From Polyangia bacterium (GTDB lineage: Bacteria; Myxococcota_A; Polyangia; Nannocystales; Nannocystaceae): DNA of 64,000 nt. Location: positions 248,001 through 312,000 of the forward strand of contig JAUHWG010000008.1 of NCBI GenBank assembly GCA_030424595.1, read 5' to 3'. The position numbers and the translations under genes were made by a program. The notes under the pieces are model-generated. The model did not search any database and was not told the DNA's origin. It worked only from the letters and a program-made list of their open reading frames with translations. Positions 1-7,850 of this stretch are shown one piece after another. Positions within the stretch are counted from its first letter, which is position 1. The number at the start of each line of letters is the position of its first letter.

Positions 1-1162
1 CCTGGAGGGTGTCGTGGCGGTTCATCGTCACCGAGCCGGTCTGGCCGGCGTTGACCGCCGACACGCCGGTGCCGGCGATCGTGTTGGCGGTCGGCGTCCA
101 CTCGACCGTGGTCCCGTCCTCGACGGCGATGATGTTGAAGTAGTCGGAGTAGCTGCTCAGGCTCGCCTTGTAGGCCGCGACCACGTAGTTCTGCTTGAGC
201 GCGTGCTCCGGCAGGAGCATCGACGCGTCGTTGGTGAAGTCCTGGCCGATCGGCGAGTGCTGGTAGGCGATGATCGGCAGGTCGCTCTCGATCCGGTAGG
301 AGCCGCCCTTGCGCAGGCGCGAGACCTTGTCCATCGCCGCGTTGGTCATGGTGAAGACGTGGGTCTTGCCGGGGGCGATGTTGATGACGCCGCCCTGGGT
401 CTGCTCGTCGTTCGAGTCGTTCGGGGTGAAGTAGAGCTGGACCTTGGCGGTCTTGCTCTCCGAGGTGTTGCCGACGACGACGGAGTCCCCGGCGTTGTTG
501 TCGAAGTTGTCCATCCGGTTGGCGAGAAACGAGCAGCCGATCGAGCTCGGCGTGTCCTTGACCAGATCGCAGAGCGGCACGCACTCGCCGGCGAAGCAGC
601 CCTCGATGTCCCCGCAGGGCATGGGCTCGCTGTAGTCCATGCCGTCGTCGTTGCAGACGACGTAGTTCTCGTCGTCCGAGCAGCTCTTCTTGCCGGGCGT
701 GCAGAAGAGGTCTGCGCAGAGGCCGTCGAGGCAGAGCTGGCCGTTCTCGCAGGGTTCTACGTCGTAGGTGACGCAGTCGTCCGCGCAGATGACGCTGCCC
801 TCCTCGTCGCACTCGCCGATAGGCTCCCCCGGCGTGCATATGCAGGCGTCGGTGGTGGCGTCTGTCGTGGTGGAGGTCGTCGAGGTCGTCGCCGTCACCC
901 CGGTCGTGGTGGTGGTACCGGTGGTACCGGTGGTACCGGTGGTACCGGTGGTACCGGTCGTCTCGCCCATCGTCGCGGTCCCCGACGGGTCGGTGGCCCC
1001 GGTCGACGATGTCGGAGAGGTCGAAGCGGTGGTCCCGGTCGTCGCCGAGCTGGTCGTCGAGCTCGAGCTCGCGGTGTCGGTGCCGGCGGTGACGTCGTCG
1101 CCGCTGCAGGCTGTGAGAGCTGCGACGAGCGAGCAAGAGACGAGGAGAGAGGAGGTCTTCAT
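1..1162 (-). CDS. IgGFc-binding-like lipoprotein, C-terminally cut by window edge
   Basis: The reading frame opens with ATG at 1162 and is still open at position 1, so only about 387 residues are present. It starts MKTSSLLVSCSLVAALTACS, a lipoprotein signal with the lipobox LTAC, followed by a Thr/Val/Gly-rich linker. Part of the linker is a GGTACC-type tandem array at about 910-960 encoding Thr-Thr-Gly units. A Cys-rich stretch of paired Cys and Asp-Asp motifs follows, then a region collinear with the neighbouring 1430-3358 protein (for example VVGNTS, AYQHSPIGQ, NDASMLLPE, VEDGT). That shared region resembles the bacterial IgGFc-binding family (PF17517), common in secreted myxobacterial proteins. 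Export to an outer-membrane surface location is inferred from the lipobox; the ligand is unknown. It is transcribed in the same direction as its paralog, so it may be the second gene of a tandem pair. Confidence 0.8.
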   Translation of the reverse strand, partial: MKTSSLLVSCSLVAALTACSGDDVTAGTDTASSSSTTSSATTGTTASTSPTSSTGATDPSGTATMGETTGTTGTTGTTGTTGTTTTTGVTATTSTTSTTTDATTDACICTPGEPIGECDEEGSVICADDCVTYDVEPCENGQLCLDGLCADLFCTPGKKSCSDDENYVVCNDDGMDYSEPMPCGDIEGCFAGECVPLCDLVKDTPSSIGCSFLANRMDNFDNNAGDSVVVGNTSESKTAKVQLYFTPNDSNDEQTQGGVINIAPGKTHVFTMTNAAMDKVSRLRKGGSYRIESDLPIIAYQHSPIGQDFTNDASMLLPEHALKQNYVVAAYKASLSSYSDYFNIIAVEDGTTVEWTPTANTIAGTGVSAVNAGQTGSVTMNRHDTLQ

Positions 1163-1429
1163 GCGGCGCAGGGTAGGGCGAAATCGCCCGTCGCGACAGT
1201 CGTATCGCCCCCCTTCGCGGGGCCGACGTCGGCGCCTTCTCACGTCGTGAGGCGACCGTGTCGCCAGCGAGAAGACCCCGAAACCAAGTGGAAAGGCCGA
1301 CCCCGAGGGGCCGACCTTCGCACGTCACGTCCGCCGAGGCGGTCGCCAGTGCGTCCGCCGAGGCGGTCGCTAGTGCGGTCGCCAGTGCGTCCGCTAGTGC
1401 GGCCGCTAGTGCGGTCGCTAGTGCGGCCG
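1163..1429. repeat. Intergenic spacer with short tandem GCGGTCGCTAGT-type array
   Basis: The spacer between the two paralogous lipoprotein genes ends in a degenerate tandem array (about 1328-1432) of roughly 12-bp units built from GTCCGCCGAGGCG and GCGGTCGCTAGT-like words. The last unit runs into the stop codon of the upstream paralog. I see no convincing promoter or terminator in it. Confidence 0.6.
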
Positions 1430-3358
1430 CTACTGCGGGTTGATCACCTTGAGGCGGAGACCGCCGGGGTAGGCGTAGGAGGTGGCGTTGGAGTAGCCGA
1501 CCGAGACGATGCCGAAGGGATCGGCGCTCTCCGTGTAGTGCGAGCCGACGTTGATCTTCCAGTCCGCGACCTCGTACTCGCCGACGGTGTAGTAGCCGGT
1601 GACCGTCTGGCCGTCGACCGTGACGTCCGCACCGCCGGCCTGGCGGATGATCTGGACGTAGTTGAGCGGGTAGTTGCCGGTGCCGGTCGCGAACGCGTAG
1701 CTGTTCAGGAACTGCTCGACCGGGATCATCTGGTACATCGCCGGGTCGCCGGTGCCGGCGCCGCAGGTCTGGCTCTCGAGGTACTGGACCGGGAGGAAGG
1801 GCTTGTCGCTCTTGAAGACGAACGAGGTGCCGTTTGACACCTGGATGTCCTTGTACTGGCCCTTGTTGGCCAGGACGATCGGCGTGCCCGGCTGCGCCGG
1901 CTCGGTGGTGACGGTCGTGTTGTCCTCACCGGCGTAGACGCGCCAGTGGTGCTTCTCGTTGCCGCGGTCGGGGGAGTGGGCGCCGACGTACTCCTTGCCC
2001 CAGTAGTCGAGGGGCAGGATCTGCTCCTCGACGTGGTCGCAGTAGAGGCAGCTGCTGTTCGGGACGTTGGTGCACTCGGTGGCGCCGACGACCCAGACCG
2101 GCTTGTCTGCGTCGACGATGGTGCCCGAGACGTCCTGGCCGTTGGCGACGCGGACCTGGAGCGTGTCAAAGCGGTTGAGCATGACCGACCCGGTCTGACC
2201 GGCGCCGACCGCAGCGACGCCGCTGCCGGCGAGGGTGCCGACCGGCGGGGTCCAGTCGACCTTGGTGCCGTCCTCGACGGCGACGACGTTGAAGTAGCTC
2301 GGGTAGGAGCCGAGGGCGTCGACCCACGACGAGACCACGTAGTTCGACTTGAGCGCATACTCCGGGAGGAGCATCGACGCGTCGTTGGTGAAGATCTGAC
2401 CGATCGGCGAGTGCTGGTAGGCGATGACCGGGACGTCGCTCTCGACCCGGTAGACGCCGCCGACGCGGAGCTGCGAGACCTTGTTCGGGGGAACGTTGGT
2501 CATCGTGAAGGTGTGCGTGCCGCCCGGCGGGATGTTGACCGCCGCGCCCTGGGGCGCCTCGTTGTTCTGATTGTTGGCGACGAAGTAGAGCTGGACGCTC
2601 GCGGTCTTGTCGGCGGAGGTGTTGCCGACGACGAGCGCGTCGTTCTGGTTGGCGTAGTAGTTGTCCATCCGGTTGGCGATGAACGAGCAGCCGATCGAGC
2701 TCGGCGAGTTCTTGACGAGCTCGCAAAGCGGCTGGCACTCGCCGTCGAAGCACCCCTCCTTGTCGCCGCAGGGCACGGGGTCGCCGTAGTCCATGCCGTC
2801 GTCGTTGCAGGTCTGGGTGTTGTTGTCGTCGAGACAGTAGGTCTGACCGGGGTTGCAGAGGAGGTCGATGCACTCGCCGTCGACGCAGGTCGAGCCCTGG
2901 CCGCATGACTTGGGGACCCACTCGAGGCAGTCCTCGGCGCACTCCAGCTGGTCGCCGTCCTGGCACTCCATGCTGATCTCACCGGGGACGCAGAGGCAGT
3001 TGTCGCCGGTGGTCGTGGTGTCGTCGGTGGTCGTGACCGGCTCGGTCGTCGAGGTGGTCGGATCGGTGGTGGTCGGATCGGTGGTGGTGGTCGTCGTCGA
3101 CGTCGACTCGGAGGTGGTCGAGGTCGTTTCGCCCATCGTCGCAGTGCCGGAGACATCCGTCGTCGCGGTGGTCGTCGCGGTCGTGTTCGTCGTGTTCGTC
3201 GTCGTCGCGGTGGTCGTCGGGTTGGTGTCGTCCCCCGTGGTCGCGCTGTCTGTCGCAGTGGACACTGCGTCATCACCGCTACATCCTGCGAGGAGGAGCG
3301 CGAGGGCGGTGGTCAAGGTAAGCGGCGAGGAAAGAAATCGTCTGTGGGCAAGGTCCAT
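1430..3358 (-). CDS. IgGFc-binding-like lipoprotein with Thr-rich linker
   Basis: This gene encodes about 642 residues. I start it at 3358 (MDLAHRRFLSS) rather than further upstream, because this Met directly precedes a signal peptide ending in the lipobox LLAGC. A Ser/Thr-rich linker of about 100 residues follows (runs of TTT, DPTT and TST). Next comes a Cys-rich segment with repeated Cys pairs and DDNNTQTC/NDDGMDYGD motifs that resemble small disulfide-stabilised repeats. A large C-terminal domain of about 430 residues resembles the bacterial IgGFc-binding family (VVGNTSADKTASVQLYF, AYQHSPIGQIFTNDASMLLPE, VVAVEDGTKVDWTP). The protein is probably surface-exposed and anchored by lipid through a flexible spacer. 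Binding activity in bacteria is not established for this family, so adhesion is inference only. Confidence 0.85.
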   Translation of the reverse strand: MDLAHRRFLSSPLTLTTALALLLAGCSGDDAVSTATDSATTGDDTNPTTTATTTNTTNTTATTTATTDVSGTATMGETTSTTSESTSTTTTTTDPTTTDPTTSTTEPVTTTDDTTTTGDNCLCVPGEISMECQDGDQLECAEDCLEWVPKSCGQGSTCVDGECIDLLCNPGQTYCLDDNNTQTCNDDGMDYGDPVPCGDKEGCFDGECQPLCELVKNSPSSIGCSFIANRMDNYYANQNDALVVGNTSADKTASVQLYFVANNQNNEAPQGAAVNIPPGGTHTFTMTNVPPNKVSQLRVGGVYRVESDVPVIAYQHSPIGQIFTNDASMLLPEYALKSNYVVSSWVDALGSYPSYFNVVAVEDGTKVDWTPPVGTLAGSGVAAVGAGQTGSVMLNRFDTLQVRVANGQDVSGTIVDADKPVWVVGATECTNVPNSSCLYCDHVEEQILPLDYWGKEYVGAHSPDRGNEKHHWRVYAGEDNTTVTTEPAQPGTPIVLANKGQYKDIQVSNGTSFVFKSDKPFLPVQYLESQTCGAGTGDPAMYQMIPVEQFLNSYAFATGTGNYPLNYVQIIRQAGGADVTVDGQTVTGYYTVGEYEVADWKINVGSHYTESADPFGIVSVGYSNATSYAYPGGLRLKVINPQ

Positions 3359-3529
3359 ACAGGGATGGCAGCAGATAGCGTCGAAATGCTCAAGCACCAG
3401 TTCGCGTGAGTCTCTCGACGAAAGACCCCCTGAGCGGCCTGGGAACCCGCCTTCTGGGCACAATCGAGGTGTAGAGGTCCGCCGCGATGCGAGGACAAGC
3501 GGCGCCGGAGAACGACCGAGCGCTACGGC

Positions 3530-4372
3530 TTAGGGGCTGTTCTCGTGCTCTTTGCGGAGTCGCGCTTGGGCTGCGGCGCCGCGGCGAGCGAGGCGCCCGC
3601 TGAGGAGCGTCGCGCTGCCCGGGAAGAGGCCCGCGAGCCGGGCGAGCCATGCCCGTCCGCGGGGCAGCGCGATCTCGAGTGGCCTTCGCTGGATCGCGCG
3701 CTTGAGGATCGCCGAGACGACGTCATGCGTCGACAGCGTGCGGCTCCCGGAGAAGGTCAGCGCCGCCTCGTCGTGTCCGACTTGGAGGTCGAGCATCGGC
3801 GTCTGGACGGCGTCTGGGGAGATCAGCGTGACCGCGACGCCGCGTCCTCGGAGCTCCTCGGCGGCGGCGAGCGAGAGCCCGCGGACGGCGTGCTTGGTCG
3901 CCGAGTAGATCGCGATGCCGGGGATCGGGGCGATGCCCGCGAGGGACGCGACGTTGATGATCTGGCCGCTTCCGCGGGCGCTCATGTGGCGGGCGGCGAG
4001 GGCTGTTCCGTAGGCGACGCCGCGGATGTTGACGTCGATGTGCCGGTCGATCTCGGCGAGCGAGACCATGTTGATCCAGCCGGGCCGAAGGTAGCCGGCG
4101 ACGTTGACCTGGACGTCGATCGCGCCAAAATGATCCAGCGCCTCTGCGTACACCCGCTCCCACGCGCCCGCGTCGGTCACGTCGAGCTCTGCGCAGACGC
4201 TGCGCTCGCTCGGCCAGGCTCGCTCTTCGGCGTGCGCGCGGAGCTGATCGATCGCGAGGTCGGTCGCCCAGACCCTGTGTCCAGCGTCGACCAGCGTGTC
4301 GGCGAGGTGACGGCCGATCCCGCTTGCGCAGCCGGTGAGGAAGAACGTCTGAGGTGCGTCGTCGGGGCTCAC
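3530..4372 (-). CDS. Short-chain dehydrogenase/reductase (SDR)
   Basis: This 280-residue protein is a classical SDR oxidoreductase. The N-terminal Rossmann motif is TGCASGIG (residues 13-20). The acidic LDVTD and the NVAG motif (about 90-93; NNAG in most relatives) are in the expected places. The catalytic Ser143 and the YSATK motif with Tyr156 and Lys160 are intact, so an active NAD(P)H-dependent reductase or dehydrogenase is likely. The C-terminal tail of about 60 residues (ALPRGRAWLARLAGLFPG and an Arg/Ala-rich end) resembles membrane-associated SDRs that act on lipophilic substrates. The substrate cannot be read from sequence. It is divergent from the small gene at 4417 and convergent with nothing nearby, so it is probably monocistronic. 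Confidence 0.9.
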   Translation of the reverse strand: MSPDDAPQTFFLTGCASGIGRHLADTLVDAGHRVWATDLAIDQLRAHAEERAWPSERSVCAELDVTDAGAWERVYAEALDHFGAIDVQVNVAGYLRPGWINMVSLAEIDRHIDVNIRGVAYGTALAARHMSARGSGQIINVASLAGIAPIPGIAIYSATKHAVRGLSLAAAEELRGRGVAVTLISPDAVQTPMLDLQVGHDEAALTFSGSRTLSTHDVVSAILKRAIQRRPLEIALPRGRAWLARLAGLFPGSATLLSGRLARRGAAAQARLRKEHENSP

Positions 4373-4416
4373 GGGCCTACTTTACTCGCCCTGGGGAGCG
4401 TGACACCATCGACTCT

Positions 4417-4713
4417 ATGAAGCGGATCCTCGGCTACGTGCTGCTCATCGTCAGCGGATTGATCGCCTACCAGAGCTATCTCAACGCGCAGCCGAGCCCC
4501 GAGGTGGAGGCGATGGCCAAGGGCACGGCCTGCGCCAGCGCAGAGGGGTGTGAGGTCAAGGGGGACCGACCCAACGTGATCCAGACCTCGGTCGTCGCCC
4601 GCCGCTACCAGTTTCTGACGAGCGGAGGACCGGTCGTGGTCTCCTGCGATCGCGAGTACCTGTGGTTTGGCGAGTGGTCCTGCGCAGGCGCTCCGGGCGA
4701 GCTTGCGTACTGA
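4417..4713 (+). CDS. Small membrane-anchored protein of unknown function
   Basis: This gene encodes 98 residues starting MKRILGYVLLIVSGLIAYQS. The N-terminal hydrophobic segment (about 4-19) looks like an uncleaved anchor or signal peptide. The remaining ~75 residues contain three or four Cys (CASAEGC, VSCDREYLW, WSCAG) that could form disulfides outside the cytoplasm. I chose ATG 4417 because upstream in-frame codons are Arg-rich and lack signal character. It is transcribed away from the SDR at 3530-4372 with a 44-bp divergent spacer. I do not recognise the family. Confidence 0.65.
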   Translation: MKRILGYVLLIVSGLIAYQSYLNAQPSPEVEAMAKGTACASAEGCEVKGDRPNVIQTSVVARRYQFLTSGGPVVVSCDREYLWFGEWSCAGAPGELAY

Positions 4714-5090
4714 CCCTTCGGACAGATCATAAGAACCCGTGATCCTGCGAGCCGCGAGGCTGAGCTGCGAGGCTGAGCCGCGAGGCTGAGCCGCGAGGCT
4801 GAGTCGCGAGGCTGAGTCGCGAGGCTGAGTCGCGAGGCTGAGTCGCGATTTTGGGCTCGCCTCCGATCGCCGCTGGCGACGGGGCCATGGTGACCCCTGA
4901 GCTAGGCCCAGACAGTCGAGTGGGGGTTCTCGTCGGGTCGTCGTCGTCCTGATGGGCGGCGCGGGTCTCGGCGGAGCTGACGGGGCGGACGTAGATCGAC
5001 CTACCCGGGCGAGGCGATCTCCCGCTGCTCTCGGCCCGTGAGCCCGACAGTCGGCGCCGCCGACGGAGGCGAGCGCGGCGGGGCCGTCTT
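4714..5090. repeat. 377-bp intergenic region with 13-bp tandem array
   Basis: Positions 4750-4848 hold about 7.5 tandem copies of a 13-bp unit, GAGYCGCGAGGCT (Y = C or T). The later copies carry T and the earlier ones C, a graded pattern expected from stepwise slippage. The remaining 240 bp, up to the stop of the VKOR-DsbA gene, are GC-rich with no recognisable gene. The array lies between two convergent genes. Confidence 0.75.
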
Positions 5091-6158
5091 CTAGAGATGC
5101 TCGTCCAGGTACACCGCGAGCTCCTTGGGCGTGAGGCGCTTGTCGTCGATCAGGTAGAGCGGGGTCTCGCGGATCTTCTTCTTGCCGGCGGCCTTGACCT
5201 CGGCGTCGATCCGCTCGTAGCTGCTCGCGTCCGCCATGCAGGCGTCGAAGGTGGCGAGGTCGAGGCCGACCTCCTCGGCGCCGGCCTTGACGTCGACCTG
5301 GGCAGCGCCGGGGGCGTAGCGGAAGAGCCAGTCGTCCATCTCCCAGAACCGGCCCTGGTCTTGGGCGCAGACCGCAGCTCGCGCGGCCAGGCAGCGGTCG
5401 GCGACGAAGATCCGACCGACGCAGCGCATGCGCGGCTGATGGTGGCGGACGAGGCGGATCTTCGACGCGTTGGAGCCGACCGTGAGGCGCATCCGCGAGG
5501 TCGCGACGGCGCAGTGGGGGCAGCCGTAGTCGACGTACTCGTGGATCGTCATCGTCGGGTTCTCGGCGCCGATCCAGGGTCGACCCTCATCGTCGACGCC
5601 GGTCGCGAGGCGAGGCCCGCTCTTCCACGAGACCATCATCCAATAGGGCGGGGCGAAGATCGCGACCAAGGCGACGAACCCCGCCGGGAGCATGAAGGCC
5701 GAGAGGAGCCGCTTGGGCGCCGCGAGGGCCGCCTTCGTCGCCTCCCAGTCCCGCCGACGCCAGGCGCTGACGAGGAGCCCGAGGCTGAGCAGGTGGACGC
5801 CCTCGCAGAAGATGCAGATCGCCCCGAGCTCTACGAGTTCGTAGACGAGGAGGGCGCTGGTCGAGAGCGCAGCGATCGCGGCGAGAGGGAGGAAGAGCCC
5901 CGGCATGCCGAGGATCGCGACCAAGATGGCCCAAAAGACAGCGATGCCCCAGACCGCGGTCGGCACCCCGAGGAGCACCGAGGCGCGCGAGAGGGCGACG
6001 GCGTCACAGTCGAAGCGGGCATCGACGGCGCAGAAGCTCGCGACTGTCGGGTCGAGATAGGCCCGGACGTGGATCGCCTCGAGACCGATCGAGAGAACGA
6101 GAGCGGCGACCGCCAGGAGCACTGGTAGTCGCCGCGATGGCTTGGTCTCCGCACTCAC
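5091..6158 (-). CDS. VKOR-DsbA fusion, disulfide-bond-forming membrane enzyme
   Basis: This 355-residue protein fuses an N-terminal vitamin K epoxide reductase (VKOR) domain to a C-terminal DsbA/thioredoxin-like domain. The VKOR part (about 10-175) has several membrane segments, a loop Cys pair at Cys43 and Cys51, and the active-site CIFC (115-118). The thioredoxin-like part (about 195-355) carries CPHC (213-216) in the context YVDYGCPHC. Such fusions oxidise exported proteins: the DsbA domain introduces disulfides, VKOR reoxidises it, and electrons pass to quinone. The gene starts 48 bp downstream of the stop of a lipoprotein with about 34 Cys and runs in the same direction. That makes the lipoprotein its obvious candidate client, which is inference. 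Confidence 0.92.
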   Translation of the reverse strand: MSAETKPSRRLPVLLAVAALVLSIGLEAIHVRAYLDPTVASFCAVDARFDCDAVALSRASVLLGVPTAVWGIAVFWAILVAILGMPGLFLPLAAIAALSTSALLVYELVELGAICIFCEGVHLLSLGLLVSAWRRRDWEATKAALAAPKRLLSAFMLPAGFVALVAIFAPPYWMMVSWKSGPRLATGVDDEGRPWIGAENPTMTIHEYVDYGCPHCAVATSRMRLTVGSNASKIRLVRHHQPRMRCVGRIFVADRCLAARAAVCAQDQGRFWEMDDWLFRYAPGAAQVDVKAGAEEVGLDLATFDACMADASSYERIDAEVKAAGKKKIRETPLYLIDDKRLTPKELAVYLDEHL

Positions 6159-6178
6159 AGTGGTGCGGAGTCTAGCCT

Positions 6179-6206
6179 AGTCGGGCCCTGTTGGGCCCCG
6201 TCGGGT
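6179..6206 (-). other. GGGCCC hairpin between the Cys-rich lipoprotein and VKOR-DsbA genes
   Basis: GGGCCC at 6183-6188 and 6193-6198, separated by TGTT, can form a tight six-base-pair stem in the 48-bp spacer. No T-run follows it in the transcribed direction. If it acts at all, it is more likely an RNA-stability or partial-attenuation element than a full terminator. Confidence 0.3.
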
Positions 6207-7523
6207 TTAGCCGCCGATGTTGAAGACCGAGGCGAACTTGACCTGGGCCTCGATGGTGCCGCTGAACTCGCTGGCTGCGCCACCCATGATCTGGGCGGCC
6301 TCCTTGAGCGCCGGGATGACGCAGGGGAGACGACCGGCGGGGATGTCCAGCTCACCGCTGACACCACCGTCGATGACCGCGTTGAGCTCGCCGAGGATCT
6401 GCACGGCGGGGGCCGGCTCAAAGACGACCTCGCCGTCGACCTTGCCGGTGATGAGCGCGCTGAGCTTGGCCATACCCTGGAGGATGGCGACGCCGCGGAC
6501 GCGGAGCTCGGTCAGCTTGGCGTTGAACTCCGCCTTCGCGCCGGCGCCGAGGCCCGCGTTGAAGGTGAAGTTGATGTCGAGCTGCGGCGGGGAGCAGTTG
6601 AGCTCGGCGCTGGCCTGGGCGCTGGCCTGGGCCTGGCACTCGCCGGACGCTTCGCAGTTGGCGGAGGCCGAGGGGGGCTCGAAGGAGCCCTCGCAGGAGC
6701 CGGAGCACTCGGCGTCGCAGGAGCCGTTGCACTCAGCCTCGGCGGTGCACTGGGCGCTGCCCTGGTCGACGTAGCAGGTGCCGTGACAGGTGCCGGAGCA
6801 CTCGGCCTTACCGGTCAGCTCACAGGAGCCGGTGCAGGTGCCGTTGCACTCGCCGGCGCACTCGCCCTCGGCGTTGGTGAGCGAGCACTCGCCGTCGCAC
6901 TCGCCGTTGCAGGTGCCCTCACAGGAGCCGCCAGCCTCGAGCTCGCAGGCGCCCTCGCAGGAGCCCTCGCAGGCGACGGTCGGGGTCTTGACTGCGCAGG
7001 AGGCCTCGCCGGAGCAGGAGCCCTCACAGCTGCCGCTGCACGTGCCCTCGCACATGACCGAGACCTGGCCCGGGTCGACCTGGACGTCGCACTCGGCCTG
7101 GGCCTCGCAGCTGGCCTGGGCCTCGACCGCGACGTTGACGTTGGCGACGCACTGCGCGGGGACGTAGTTGACCTGCAGCTCACCGGCGGCGCTGATGTCA
7201 GTCTTGATCTTCGCGACGAGGCCGTCGACGAAGGCGGCGTCGATCACCGCGTCTGCCTCGCCGTAGCCCCAGACTTGGGCGAGGGCGCGGATGTCGGCGT
7301 CGAACTCGGCCTTGATCGAGCCGGTCGCGCCGTTGAAGCTGTGGACGGCGGTGAAGAAGCCGTCGAGCTGGGCGTTGCCGGCGATCGAGAGCTGGCCGGT
7401 GGCGATGGAACCGCAGGGGCCGCAGACGTCGTCGGCATCACAGGCGGTGAGGGCGGTGGTACCGAAGCCGAGGGCGAGCCCAGCGGCCATCAGTCCAAGA
7501 AACTTTCGCTTTATCGTGTTCAT
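6207..7523 (-). CDS. Cys-rich lipoprotein with CxGxC repeats
   Basis: This gene encodes 438 residues. An AGGAG ribosome-binding site lies about 13 bp before ATG 7523. The signal peptide ends in the lipobox LTAC at about residue 28. Residues ~45-130 are a Cys-poor, probably helical segment. Residues ~130-310 hold most of the roughly 34 cysteines in a quasi-regular pattern of CEGTC, CSGSC, CNGEC and CTGSC units, grouped in blocks of three to five and separated by short acidic spacers. A Cys-poor C-terminal domain (~315-438) follows, rich in Ala, Gly and Ile. The repeat spacing could give a disulfide ladder or a metal-binding array; the downstream VKOR-DsbA gene favours disulfides. I do not recognise a named family for the repeat region. 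Confidence 0.8.
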   Translation of the reverse strand: MNTIKRKFLGLMAAGLALGFGTTALTACDADDVCGPCGSIATGQLSIAGNAQLDGFFTAVHSFNGATGSIKAEFDADIRALAQVWGYGEADAVIDAAFVDGLVAKIKTDISAAGELQVNYVPAQCVANVNVAVEAQASCEAQAECDVQVDPGQVSVMCEGTCSGSCEGSCSGEASCAVKTPTVACEGSCEGACELEAGGSCEGTCNGECDGECSLTNAEGECAGECNGTCTGSCELTGKAECSGTCHGTCYVDQGSAQCTAEAECNGSCDAECSGSCEGSFEPPSASANCEASGECQAQASAQASAELNCSPPQLDINFTFNAGLGAGAKAEFNAKLTELRVRGVAILQGMAKLSALITGKVDGEVVFEPAPAVQILGELNAVIDGGVSGELDIPAGRLPCVIPALKEAAQIMGGAASEFSGTIEAQVKFASVFNIGG

Positions 7524-7850
7524 TTCGTTTCGCTGCTCCTAGTGGTCAAGCACCGTTGCAATGTGTCGGGGGGATCTCCACATGGGCCGATGGCCACGTT
7601 GATGGGGTGGAGCTGCCGGATGTTCCCACGGCCCCCCGAACTTGGCAAAGGTTTTGGGGTTGCACAAGCAGCCCTGGTGATGGTGACCACGACTAGATGC
7701 AAAGCGTCGCCCTAGGCGGGGGTTAGCTTTGCAAGGTTCAGAGGTGAGCATCATCGGCGGCTCGCGGGGGTCTTGGACTAGCCCCGCCGAAGGATCTTCA
7801 TTGTCGCTGGCGCGTCGTCGCTCAGCGGTCCTCAGCTGCGCCAAACAAGC
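7524..7850. other. 327-bp intergenic region, no gene seen
   Basis: This is the upstream region of the CxGxC lipoprotein gene and is less GC-biased than its surroundings. Open frames crossing it on both strands lack plausible codon use. It should contain the lipoprotein promoter, but I cannot assign a box with confidence. Confidence 0.5.

Noticed and set aside
14..1837. Long plus-strand open frame opposite the IgGFc-like genes
   Set aside because: It is antisense to a lipoprotein gene with a clear signal peptide and family match; its Val/Arg/Asp-rich translation is typical of GC-rich antisense frames.
7539..7844. 101-codon minus-strand frame upstream of the CxGxC lipoprotein
   Set aside because: No coding-like third-position bias, no motif, and it covers the expected promoter.
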